A stretch of 59,032 nt of DNA, from contig DEAU01000042.1 of assembly GCA_002348705.1 (NCBI GenBank), positions 5,141 to 64,172 on the forward strand. Reading direction: 5' to 3'. Shown here piece after piece: positions 51,864 through 59,032 of the stretch. A model generated the notes under the pieces. The model was given only the letters and a program-made list of their open reading frames with translations, did not search any database and had not been told where the DNA came from. Each line of letters starts with the position of its first letter. Within the stretch, counting starts at the first letter, position 1. The translations under genes and the position numbers were made by a program. The DNA is from Candidatus Neomicrothrix sp. UBA2974. Lineage in GTDB: Bacteria > Actinomycetota > Acidimicrobiia > Acidimicrobiales > MedAcidi-G1.

Positions 51864-54800
51864 TTACCGGAAGTCCCGCGAGCGGGCCGGCTGGCGGACT
51901 CCAAGGGGTTCGATGCGCTCGGCTACCACGTTGACCACGCCCTCAAAAGCCTCCACCCGACCCCGGACGACTAGCGCCGAAGCCAACACCACTTCGCGGT
52001 GATGAACCCAGCAACCACGAGAAACAACCACGTTGACCAGTCCGGTCTCGTCCTCCAGGTTCACGAACGTAATCCCGCCGGCCGTGTGCGGCCGTTGCCG
52101 GTGCGTGACCACGCCGGCTACGACCACCCGAGCGCCATCGACCGCAGACCGCAGGTCGGCCGCGGTGACCACACCATCGGCGGCCAAGCGTTCACGCAGG
52201 AACCTCGTGGGGTGTCCGTCAGGAGAGACCCCGGTAGCCCACAGATCAGCTCCAGCCACTTCGATATCGGCCATGGCGGGCAATAGAGGCGGAACCACAC
52301 CGGTAACTACTCCAGCTAGTTGATCGGGTCCGGTAGCAGCCAGCGCCCCAGCCGTCCACAGGGCCTCTCGCCGATCTACGCCAAAACAGCCAAAAGCTCC
52401 TGCGGTAGCCAACGCCTCCATAGCCGGACGAACGGGGTTGATTCGCCTTTGAAAGTCCTCGATCGAGGCGTACGGGCGAGCGGCGACAATGGCTTCAGCC
52501 AAATCCGGCCCGACCGATCGCACCGAGGCCAGTCCCAGCCGGAGCGCTGGTCCGGTGACCCCGGTCTGCCGCACACCTCTATCCGATGGAATCCTTCCGG
52601 GTGGCGTACGCCCAAGATCTGCCGACTCCAGAGTGACGCCGGCAGCCGATCGATTCAGATCCGGAGTGCGTACTTCAACACCATGCCGTCGAGCGTCCTG
52701 AACCAGGGTGTGGGGTGAATAAAAACCCATGGGCTGGGCATTCAACAACCCGGCGCAGAACGCCGCCGGATAGTGGTACTTCAGCCAAGAACTGGCGTAC
52801 ACCAGGTGGGCGAACGAAACGGCATGACTCTCCGGAAAGCCGTAATCGGCAAAGGCTGCCAGTTTCTGCCAGACCTGCTCAGCTACATCACCGGGAACCC
52901 CCCGACTGTCCGCCCCGTCAAGAAATCTCTGGTGGATGGCCTCCATCCGGGTGTGGCTTCGCTTGGCCCCTATGGCCTGACGCAGTCGGTCAGCCTCGGT
53001 CGCCGTGAAGCCGGCCACGTCGATGGCCAGTTGCATGAGCTGCTCCTGGAACAGTGGAACCCCGAGCGTCCGCTCTAAAGCGTGCTCACACAGCGGATGG
53101 AGATAGGTGATCGGCTCACGGCCGTTCCGCCGTCGGATGTACGGATGTACCGATCCGCCCTGAATAGGGCCAGGACGGATCAGAGCAATCTCGACCACTA
53201 GGTCTTGAAAACAACGAGGCTGCAACCGGGGCAAAGTGGCCATCTGGGCCCGGCTCTCAACTTGGAACACTCCGATAGTGTCAGCGGCACAGAGCATGTC
53301 GTAGACATCTTCGTCCTGAGGCAGGCGTGCTAGGTCCACGTCGAACCCCTCATGCTCAGCCACCAGATCTACGGTGTGGTGCAAGGCACTGAGCATCCCT
53401 AGGCCCAGCAGGTCAAACTTCACCAAGCCCACCTCGGCGCAGTCTTCCTTGTCCCATTGGAGGACGCTGCGGCCAGCCATACGTCCCCACTCCACCGGGC
53501 ACACTTCGGCCACCGGCCGGTCGCAGACCACCATGCCGCCAGAGTGGATACCAAGATGCCGAGGGGTGCCGCAAAGTTCGTTGGCCAAGGCGGCAACATC
53601 ATCCGGGAGGGCGGACCGCTCTTCCATCAGAGGCCCATCGTCGAATGGCTTCCTTCTAGGAAGGGGGATCTTTTCTCCCCGGCCCAAACCCCGGACGAAA
53701 GCATCTTGCTGCCCGGAGGCGTATCCCAGCGCCCGGGCCACGTCACGCACTGCGGAACGAGGCCGATAGGTGATGACGTTGGCTACCTGTGCCGCATGGC
53801 GCCGTCCGTAACGGCCGTATACGTACTGAATCACCTCCTCCCGACGACCACTCTCGATGTCTAAATCGATGTCGGGCGGCCCCTCCCGCTCCGGCGAGAG
53901 GAACCGCTCGAACAACAGGTCGAGCGATACCGAATCGACGTTAGTAATGCCAAGCGCGTAGCAAACCGCTGAGTTCGCAGCCGATCCCCGACCTTGGCAG
54001 AGGATCTCCTCCCGGCGGCAGAAGGACACGATGTCCCACACCACGAGGAAATAGCCGGAAAAACCCAACCTGTCGATGACAGCCAGTTCCCGGGCAATCT
54101 GAGTCCACGCCCCGGGCACCCGTTCGTCCTCGCGGGGCCCATACCGTTCCACAGCTCCTTCAGCAGCCAGACGATGCAGCAGACCCATCTCGTCCAAGCC
54201 GTCGGGGCACGGGAAGGGCGGGAGGCCAGGCGCAACCAGACGGAGGTCGAAAGCGCACCGGCGCCCCAGTTCGGCAGCTTTAGCCACCACCCCCGGCCAG
54301 CGAGCAAAACGTCGAGCCTGCTCAGCTCCCGTCCGTAAGTGGGCCACCCCATTCGCCGGAAGCCACCCGTCTAGGTCCTCAAGAGGCCGCCGGGCCCGGA
54401 CGGCGGCCATAGTGGCGGCCAACCGGCGACGAGAAGGCCGGTGATAGTGGACGTTGTTGGTGGCCACCAGTTCCACCCCAGCAGTAAAAGCTAAGCGGGC
54501 TAAGGCGTCGTTGCGCTCAACATCGAGCGGGTGACCATGATCCCATAACTCCACCACCACCCGATCGCGACCAAACCGATCCACTAGATCATCAAGTGCC
54601 TGGCCGGCCGCCGCCCGATCGCCGGCCATCAGAGCAGTGGGTACCGCACCCTTTCGACAGCCGGTGAGCACCATCCACCGAGGATCGCGGCCACCCATCT
54701 CGGCGAGACGATCCAGCGAGATCCGAGGATGCCCCTTCTCCCCTGCCAAGTGAGCCTCGGCGATAGCCGTTCCTAAGCGGGCGTAGCCGATCGGATCTTC

Positions 54801-55205
54801 GGCCAAAACTACGAGGTGGGTAGCCGAAGGGTCCGGAACCCCAGTCCGGGGATGGGGGGCGTCCAAGGAGAGTTCGCTGCCAAATATCGTGGGCAGGCCG
54901 TGGTCACGGGCCGACTCAGCGAACCGGACCGCCCCGTAAAAGCCGTCGTGGTCGGTCAACGCCAACGCACTCAACCCAAGCCGCACTGCCTCGGCAACTA
55001 GCTCATCAGGCGACGAGGACCCGTCGAGAAAGCTGAAGTGGGAGTGACAATGCAGTTCGGCATATGCCGGGTCCGACACTCGGTACCTAGGTAATCCCCG
55101 GGAAGGTCGAAAGGCGAGTTCCTGACGGGACACCGGATCCAAGGAACGGTCGGATAGGCGACCCTCTAGTTCACGCCACGGCATCCGACGGTTTGACCAG
55201 CTCAC
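51864..55205 (-). CDS. dnaE2: Error-prone DNA polymerase DnaE2 (ImuC)
   Basis: DnaE2 copies damaged DNA in induced mutagenesis. The 1113-residue protein has an N-terminal PHP domain (LHCHSHFSFLDGSSSPDEL, 51-69), the polymerase motifs CQGRGSAANSAVCYAL (about 400-415) and PDIDLDIESGRR (about 440-451), helix-hairpin-helix region (ASVRSVGPDLAEAI), and a C-terminal OB domain (VNLEDETGLVNVVVS). Length and the late OB fold fit DnaE2 rather than replicative DnaE1. GTG 55205 has a TACTGT box six bases before it; GGAG abuts the GTG too closely to be a ribosome binding site. A LexA box lies upstream. No imuA' or imuB is near. Confidence 0.94.
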   Translation of the reverse strand: MSWSNRRMPWRELEGRLSDRSLDPVSRQELAFRPSRGLPRYRVSDPAYAELHCHSHFSFLDGSSSPDELVAEAVRLGLSALALTDHDGFYGAVRFAESARDHGLPTIFGSELSLDAPHPRTGVPDPSATHLVVLAEDPIGYARLGTAIAEAHLAGEKGHPRISLDRLAEMGGRDPRWMVLTGCRKGAVPTALMAGDRAAAGQALDDLVDRFGRDRVVVELWDHGHPLDVERNDALARLAFTAGVELVATNNVHYHRPSRRRLAATMAAVRARRPLEDLDGWLPANGVAHLRTGAEQARRFARWPGVVAKAAELGRRCAFDLRLVAPGLPPFPCPDGLDEMGLLHRLAAEGAVERYGPREDERVPGAWTQIARELAVIDRLGFSGYFLVVWDIVSFCRREEILCQGRGSAANSAVCYALGITNVDSVSLDLLFERFLSPEREGPPDIDLDIESGRREEVIQYVYGRYGRRHAAQVANVITYRPRSAVRDVARALGYASGQQDAFVRGLGRGEKIPLPRRKPFDDGPLMEERSALPDDVAALANELCGTPRHLGIHSGGMVVCDRPVAEVCPVEWGRMAGRSVLQWDKEDCAEVGLVKFDLLGLGMLSALHHTVDLVAEHEGFDVDLARLPQDEDVYDMLCAADTIGVFQVESRAQMATLPRLQPRCFQDLVVEIALIRPGPIQGGSVHPYIRRRNGREPITYLHPLCEHALERTLGVPLFQEQLMQLAIDVAGFTATEADRLRQAIGAKRSHTRMEAIHQRFLDGADSRGVPGDVAEQVWQKLAAFADYGFPESHAVSFAHLVYASSWLKYHYPAAFCAGLLNAQPMGFYSPHTLVQDARRHGVEVRTPDLNRSAAGVTLESADLGRTPPGRIPSDRGVRQTGVTGPALRLGLASVRSVGPDLAEAIVAARPYASIEDFQRRINPVRPAMEALATAGAFGCFGVDRREALWTAGALAATGPDQLAGVVTGVVPPLLPAMADIEVAGADLWATGVSPDGHPTRFLRERLAADGVVTAADLRSAVDGARVVVAGVVTHRQRPHTAGGITFVNLEDETGLVNVVVSRGCWVHHREVVLASALVVRGRVEAFEGVVNVVAERIEPLGVRQPARSRDFR

Positions 55206-55211
55206 CTCCGA

Positions 55212-55217
55212 ACAGTA
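55212..55217 (-). promoter_or_regulatory. -10 box, leaderless-type, for dnaE2
   Basis: On the minus strand TACTGT ends six bases before GTG 55205, and directly follows the LexA box. Confidence 0.45.
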
Positions 55218-55218
55218 C

Positions 55219-55232
55219 CGAACATATGTTCG
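55219..55232 (-). promoter_or_regulatory. LexA operator (SOS box) of dnaE2
   Basis: CGAACATATGTTCG is a perfect 14-base palindrome that fits the actinobacterial and Gram-positive LexA consensus CGAAC-N4-GTTCG; the flanking A at 55233 extends it to one side. It lies 14 bases upstream of the dnaE2 start and just before its -10 box, so bound LexA would block the polymerase. Confidence 0.85.
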
Positions 55233-55255
55233 ATACTCAACCCAGCAAGGTTCGG

Positions 55256-56011
55256 CTATCCGACCAGACCTCTGACTAAGGCATCGACCTCAGGTCCACA
55301 GTCATTCAGATCGCCATCGGCGATACACGGCTGGCCCAGCAACTGGGCCACTAATTTGGCGCCCAGGCCGCCAAACATCCCAGCTGTCGTACTGGGTGGC
55401 AGAGTTGTCGTCGCGGATACCGGTGCAGTCGTAGTCGGGGCCAACGTGGTAGCCGCAGCGGCAGCCAAGGTGGTGGTCGTCGCAGGAGCGACCGTGGTAG
55501 TCGTGGTGGTGGTCGTGGTGGTCGGCGGCGCCGGCACCGCTTCAATCGGCAGGCCACGAGCGGCATTCTCAGCCAGGTGGGCCTCTCGGGTGGCCGGGCC
55601 GTACCACCCGTCTGCCTCTATTCCGAGAACGCTCTGGAGGAGCACAGCTTCGGCGCTGGGCCCCCAGACGTAAGACGCCATGAGGACCGCCTCCTCGTCT
55701 ACCGGCTCAGTGGTGGTGGACGCCACAGCTTGAGGCTCCGTTGTGGTGGCAGGCACGGTCGTGGAACTAGGCACGACTGTTGTAGGGGCTGCCGTGGCAG
55801 TAGGCGCAACTGTCGTCGACACGATGGCGACCGAGTCGTCTCGGCCAGAAGTCGCCGAAGGGGCCGGGGGTTCCGAGATTGTCGTAGCCGGCGAGGCCGA
55901 AGGCGGATAGAGAACCGGTCGGACCGATGGCTCAGCCACACGAGCAGCAGCGACCACCGCAACGGCCACGAGACCGAGCGCGACCACAAGGTTCAGGAAC
56001 CGGCGCACCAT
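55256..56011 (-). CDS. Secreted Thr/Pro-rich protein with peptidoglycan-binding-like segment
   Basis: The 251-residue protein has a signal or anchor helix (6-24), a Pro/Ser/Thr-rich region (35-105), a small domain YVWGPSAEAVLLQSVLGIEADGWYGPATREAHL (about 112-144) that resembles the repeat of PG_binding_1 domains, a second Thr-rich region with ten Thr in a row, and a C-terminal part with two Cys (near 229 and 238). It is probably a cell-wall-associated protein. GGGAGG lies eight bases before the ATG. Confidence 0.75.
   Translation of the reverse strand: MVRRFLNLVVALGLVAVAVVAAARVAEPSVRPVLYPPSASPATTISEPPAPSATSGRDDSVAIVSTTVAPTATAAPTTVVPSSTTVPATTTEPQAVASTTTEPVDEEAVLMASYVWGPSAEAVLLQSVLGIEADGWYGPATREAHLAENAARGLPIEAVPAPPTTTTTTTTTTVAPATTTTLAAAAATTLAPTTTAPVSATTTLPPSTTAGMFGGLGAKLVAQLLGQPCIADGDLNDCGPEVDALVRGLVG
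55493..55522. repeat. Run of ten Thr codons (microsatellite-like)
   Basis: Read on the minus strand these 30 bases are ten ACN codons in a row, mostly ACC and ACG, inside the linker of the wall protein. Such GGT-rich tracts are prone to slippage in steps of three. Confidence 0.8.
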
Positions 56012-56123
56012 CCCCTAAGCCTCCCATCGCGAGAGGTGTGAACAGTGGCACCCCACCCTCCAGAACCGCGACATCCGTCACACCGGGACCCAGATTCCCG
56101 AAACGGTCGCGCTCACTAGAAGA

Positions 56124-56138
56124 TTGACAATCTGTCAA
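56124..56138 (+). promoter_or_regulatory. Palindromic site upstream of the PLP enzyme pair
   Basis: TTGACA (56124-56129) and TGTCAA (56133-56138) are perfect inverted repeats three bases apart, 33-47 bases before the start codon at 56172. The left arm is also the -35 consensus. It may be an operator. Confidence 0.45.
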
Positions 56139-56159
56139 ACTGTTCGAACTGGAAGTGGC

Positions 56160-56165
56160 TAGCGT
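56160..56165 (+). promoter_or_regulatory. -10 box, leaderless-type, for the first PLP enzyme
   Basis: TAGCGT ends six bases before ATG 56172; no ribosome binding site lies between. Confidence 0.45.
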
Positions 56166-56171
56166 GAAGTT

Positions 56172-57728
56172 ATGAGCACTCCCGCCACCGGTGTCGGCTC
56201 TTTCGCCGACGTCTCATTCGACCCTGCCACCTTCGATCCATCACGCTTTGGGCTATCCACCGACGTGGTTGACTCCGACCGCTACGAACGCAGCGTGAAG
56301 CGATTCCGCGAACAGGGCATCGTCCTTCCGACCTTCGCCCAGTTGGCCGACCCTTCAACTATCCCGGACTCAGTGCGTTCCTCCCTGGCTGGCGTAGACC
56401 GCAACGCCGCCGACGCCCGCAACCTGTTCCGGGTCCACTGGTACAACGACCTGCATGGCGGCACCGTCGACCTACCTGAGCACGTCGTACTGAACAGTGA
56501 GATGACCGGCGTACCTTCACCCATTATCGTCGCTTTCGGCAACCGGTTTCCGATGATCGGCGCCCACAAGGTCCTCGCCGCCTATGCCTGCCTGGTTCCG
56601 AGGGTGGTTACCGGGCAATACGACCCCACCATCCACCGGGCCATATGGCCGTCAACTGGCAACTACGCGCGGGGAGGCGTCGCCATCTCCCGGCTCATGG
56701 GCTGCCGCGGCGTGGCAGTACTGCCGGAAAACATGAGTCGGGAACGCTTCGACTGGCTAGAAGAGTGGATCGCTGATCCGAATGACGTAATAAGAACCAC
56801 GGGATCGGAGAGCAACGTCAAGGAGATCTACGACGCCTGCGACGAGTTAGCCCTCGATTCCTCCAACTTCATACTCAATCAGTTCACCGAGTTCGCGAAC
56901 CACGTCGGACACCATGAGGTCACGTCAAGGGCACTGAACCATCTCTTCCAGCACCACGCCGAACATAAGCCCGGCCTGCGTCTGGCCGCTTTTGTCGCAG
57001 CATCGGGCTCGTCTGGCACCCTGGCTGCAGGCGAACGTCTCAAGAACGACCACGGTGCCCAGATCGTCGCTGTCGAAGCCGTCGAATGCCCCACGATGCT
57101 CTACAACGGCTACGGCGAACACAACATTCAAGGCATCGGCGACAAACACATTCCGTTCATCCACAACGTGATGAACACCGATTTAGTAGTCGGTGTGTCT
57201 GACCGGTCCTGCGACGACCTGGGCATTGCCTTCGACACGGTTGAAGGTCGGGCACGCCTGTCAGCGGCAGGAGTCGCCAACGAAGTGATCGACTCCCTCG
57301 GCCACTTTGGGCTTTCAAGCATCTGCAACGTACTGGCTGCCATCAAGACGGCACGACAGCTCGACCTCGGACCCGACGACGCTCTGGTCACCGTGGCAAC
57401 CGACGGGGCCGAGATGTACGGAAGTGAGCGGGAGTCCCTTCGCTCCGGCCGCTACGCCAAAGGCTTCTCAGCAGGCGATGCCGAAGTGGCGCTGACCACC
57501 CACCTGTGGAATGCAGACACGGACCATGTGGAGGTCCTTGACCAGACCGGTCGGAATCGGATCTTCAACCTCGGCTACTACACATGGATCGAACAGCAGG
57601 GTGTGGAGTTCGACGATTTCGAGGTCCGGCGCGACCAGGCCTTTTGGCGCCACGTCCAGTCAATGGGCCCCGCCTGGGACACCGTGATCGAAGAGTTCAA
57701 CGCCCGAACCGGAGTTCTAGCCGGCTGA
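56172..57728 (+). CDS. Fold-type II PLP-dependent enzyme (cysteine-synthase-like superfamily), role unknown
   Basis: The 518-residue protein has the PLP lysine Lys133 in MIGAHKVLAAY, a substrate loop STGNYARGGVA (about 161-171) in place of the usual SSGNTGIA, and a phosphate-binding GSSGT (about 273-277). These place it in fold type II (cysteine synthase, threonine synthase, tryptophan synthase beta), but it is longer than those. The reaction is not known from sequence. A second fold-type II gene follows after 16 bases, so they probably serve one pathway. ATG 56172 follows a TAGCGT box. Confidence 0.85.
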   Translation: MSTPATGVGSFADVSFDPATFDPSRFGLSTDVVDSDRYERSVKRFREQGIVLPTFAQLADPSTIPDSVRSSLAGVDRNAADARNLFRVHWYNDLHGGTVDLPEHVVLNSEMTGVPSPIIVAFGNRFPMIGAHKVLAAYACLVPRVVTGQYDPTIHRAIWPSTGNYARGGVAISRLMGCRGVAVLPENMSRERFDWLEEWIADPNDVIRTTGSESNVKEIYDACDELALDSSNFILNQFTEFANHVGHHEVTSRALNHLFQHHAEHKPGLRLAAFVAASGSSGTLAAGERLKNDHGAQIVAVEAVECPTMLYNGYGEHNIQGIGDKHIPFIHNVMNTDLVVGVSDRSCDDLGIAFDTVEGRARLSAAGVANEVIDSLGHFGLSSICNVLAAIKTARQLDLGPDDALVTVATDGAEMYGSERESLRSGRYAKGFSAGDAEVALTTHLWNADTDHVEVLDQTGRNRIFNLGYYTWIEQQGVEFDDFEVRRDQAFWRHVQSMGPAWDTVIEEFNARTGVLAG

Positions 57729-57744
57729 CCGGCGGAACCACGCC

Positions 57745-58965
57745 ATGTCGAGTCCCGACCCGTCGTTTGGCTGGCTGGGTACCCCACCGGGAGCCACTTG
57801 GCCGTCAGCCCATACCCGTCTTGCAGGCGATTCAAACCCTTTCGTGGCCTTTCGCCACATGCTCTGGTCGTATTACCGGGCATCGACTTCCGGCTGGTCC
57901 GAGGAGAGGTTTGTTGACCTCGTCAGGCGCCTAGACGACGCTGTAGCTGAGGTTGATGGTCGGGGCTTCAGGACAACGCCGTTGGTATTTCAGCGTGACC
58001 TAGCAACTGCGTTGAATCAAGCAGGCGGCATCTGGACCAAGGACGAGACCGGCAACGTCTCGGGCACCCACAAAGCCCGCCATCTTTTCGGGCTGGCTCT
58101 CCACCTAGCCGTGGACGAGGTTCCGACCGACACACCACTGGCCATCTCATCTTGCGGCAACGCCGCTCTGGCTGCAGCCGTGGTAGCCCGGGCTGCCGGA
58201 CGACCTCTCGCCGTTCACGTCCCTACCTGGGCCGACTCCGCAGTCCTCGATCGGCTCCACGATCTTGGAGCCGAGGTACGTACCTGCGAGCGACGAGACG
58301 GCGAGTCTGGTGATCCCTGTCTTTTGAGGTTCCGGGAGCTGGTTGCCGAGGGTGCAGTGCCGTTCACCGTCCAGGGCACCGAGGCGCCGTGGACGCTTGA
58401 TGGGGGCCGCACCCTCGGTTTCGAATTGATCGCCGGTCTATCGGACCGGGGAGCTCAACCAACCCGCCTGTTCGTCCAAGTTGGCGGCGCCACCCTGGCC
58501 AGTAGCACGGTCCATGCCCTGGTAGACGCTATTGACCTCGGCGCTATCGAACGTCGACCGTCCCTGATAGCGGTCCAGGTCGAAGGGTGTGCTCCCCTCG
58601 CACGCGCCTTCAACCGTGTAGCGGACGCAGAAGATCCAGTAGCCGCTCTTGGCGACGCAGACGGCGTACACATGTGGCCATGGGATAGTCCCCGCTCGGT
58701 GGCTACCGGGATCCTCGACGACGAGGCCTACGACTGGCGAGCGGTGGTCCGAGACATGCTCCTCGGCCCGGTTCCCGGGGGACCTGTCGTGACGACTGAA
58801 GCAGACCTCCTCGAAGCCCACCGTCTCGTGCACGCTCACACCGGCGTCTTAGCCGACCCCACCGGCACAGCAGGACTAGCCGGTCTGCTAACAGCGCGCC
58901 GAGACGGGTGTGTTCAACATGATGAGGAGGTCGCGATTCTCCTCACCGGTACCGAGCGGTCCTGA
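57745..58965 (+). CDS. Fold-type II PLP-dependent enzyme, threonine-synthase-like
   Basis: The 406-residue protein has Lys110 in KDETGNVSGTHKARH, like the KDE..NPTGSFKxR loop of threonine synthase and diaminopropionate lyase types, SSCGNAALAAAV (about 135-146) as the substrate loop, and VQVGGATLASS (about 245) as a glycine-rich site that may bind the cofactor phosphate. It probably acts on an amino acid in one pathway with the neighbouring PLP enzyme, which differs in length and loop sequence and is not a recent copy. Confidence 0.85.
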   Translation: MSSPDPSFGWLGTPPGATWPSAHTRLAGDSNPFVAFRHMLWSYYRASTSGWSEERFVDLVRRLDDAVAEVDGRGFRTTPLVFQRDLATALNQAGGIWTKDETGNVSGTHKARHLFGLALHLAVDEVPTDTPLAISSCGNAALAAAVVARAAGRPLAVHVPTWADSAVLDRLHDLGAEVRTCERRDGESGDPCLLRFRELVAEGAVPFTVQGTEAPWTLDGGRTLGFELIAGLSDRGAQPTRLFVQVGGATLASSTVHALVDAIDLGAIERRPSLIAVQVEGCAPLARAFNRVADAEDPVAALGDADGVHMWPWDSPRSVATGILDDEAYDWRAVVRDMLLGPVPGGPVVTTEADLLEAHRLVHAHTGVLADPTGTAGLAGLLTARRDGCVQHDEEVAILLTGTERS

Positions 58966-59032
58966 CCGGCCTCGCTTCCGCAGACCGTATATCGACAGCA
59001 GTAAAACGGGGGGAGGCCGGGGCCTTGCGGCC

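Noticed and set aside
58966..59032. GC-rich hairpin-like end of the window considered as an RNA gene
   Set aside because: Only 67 bases are visible; GGCC repeats allow a short hairpin, but no known RNA motif can be recognised.
1..59032. tRNA, rRNA, prophage and insertion sequence scan
   Set aside because: No tRNA-like cloverleaf, rRNA, transposase, integrase or terminal inverted repeat was found by eye. A tRNA or covariance-model scan would be decisive for small RNAs.

Overview
The window looks like the chromosome of a high-GC actinobacterium, most likely an Acidimicrobiia-type lineage. That placement is inferred from gene content, not from a marker-gene comparison. Supporting content: two PIG-L/LmbE deacetylases of the mycothiol type (MshB-like and Mca-like), the actinobacterial mismatch endonuclease NucS, a SepIVA/DivIVA-like septum protein, a GTP-dependent PEP carboxykinase, an F420-type LLM oxidoreductase, a UvrD2-like HRDC helicase, and a DnaE2 polymerase behind an actinobacterial-type LexA box. 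About 60 genes cover nearly all bases. No gene-free stretch exceeds 300 bases; the longest gaps are 120-200 bases. I saw no rRNA, tRNA, CRISPR array, insertion sequence or phage.

Layout. (1) 1-960: the N-terminus of a secreted protein, a small cytochrome c, and two tiny plus-strand genes. (2) 1013-26015: a conserved translation, division and envelope block, read on the minus strand except rpmB: rplS-trmD-rimM-khpA-rpsP-ffh-ftsY, smc-mutM(like)-rnc-acpP-plsX-rpmF-DUF177-sepIVA-coaD-rsmD, recG-fakA, and divergent rpmB. Two sets of genes interrupt it: a two-component system plus an HtrA protease (6086-9726), and a zinc-ribbon/GNAT/secreted Thr-rich set (19158-21727). (3) 26067-32503: cold-shock-like protein, PEPCK, mycothiol deacetylase, CoA-transferase/racemase, hydrolase, ElaA, metallopeptidase. 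(4) 32568-43114: DNA maintenance and general metabolism: UvrD2-like helicase, XthA, HAD, EttA, CysQ, NucS, a geranylgeranyl-reductase-like flavoprotein, PAP2, Mug-like glycosylase. (5) 43144-51752: lipid-type enzymes, Mca plus SCP2, NfeD plus SPFH, and an MgtE-like transporter with a PhoU/RCK_C partner. (6) 51864-58965: DnaE2, a wall-type Thr-rich protein, and two adjacent fold-type II PLP enzymes.

Main points for a second look. The gene in the rnc-X-smc slot, where mutM normally sits, encodes an Fpg-family protein without the N-terminal proline nucleophile, the conserved lysine or the zinc finger. DnaE2 stands alone with a perfect 14-base LexA palindrome just upstream of its -10 box. Ten genes that head transcription units share a TANNNT hexamer exactly 6-7 bases before an ATG/GTG and lack a Shine-Dalgarno sequence, which suggests widespread leaderless initiation. 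The same pattern settles several start codons. Other candidates are the MgtE/PhoU-RCK_C pair, the PLP enzyme pair with a palindromic site, the Mug-like glycosylase with an unusual N-terminal domain, and the repeat stalk of the HtrA protease.
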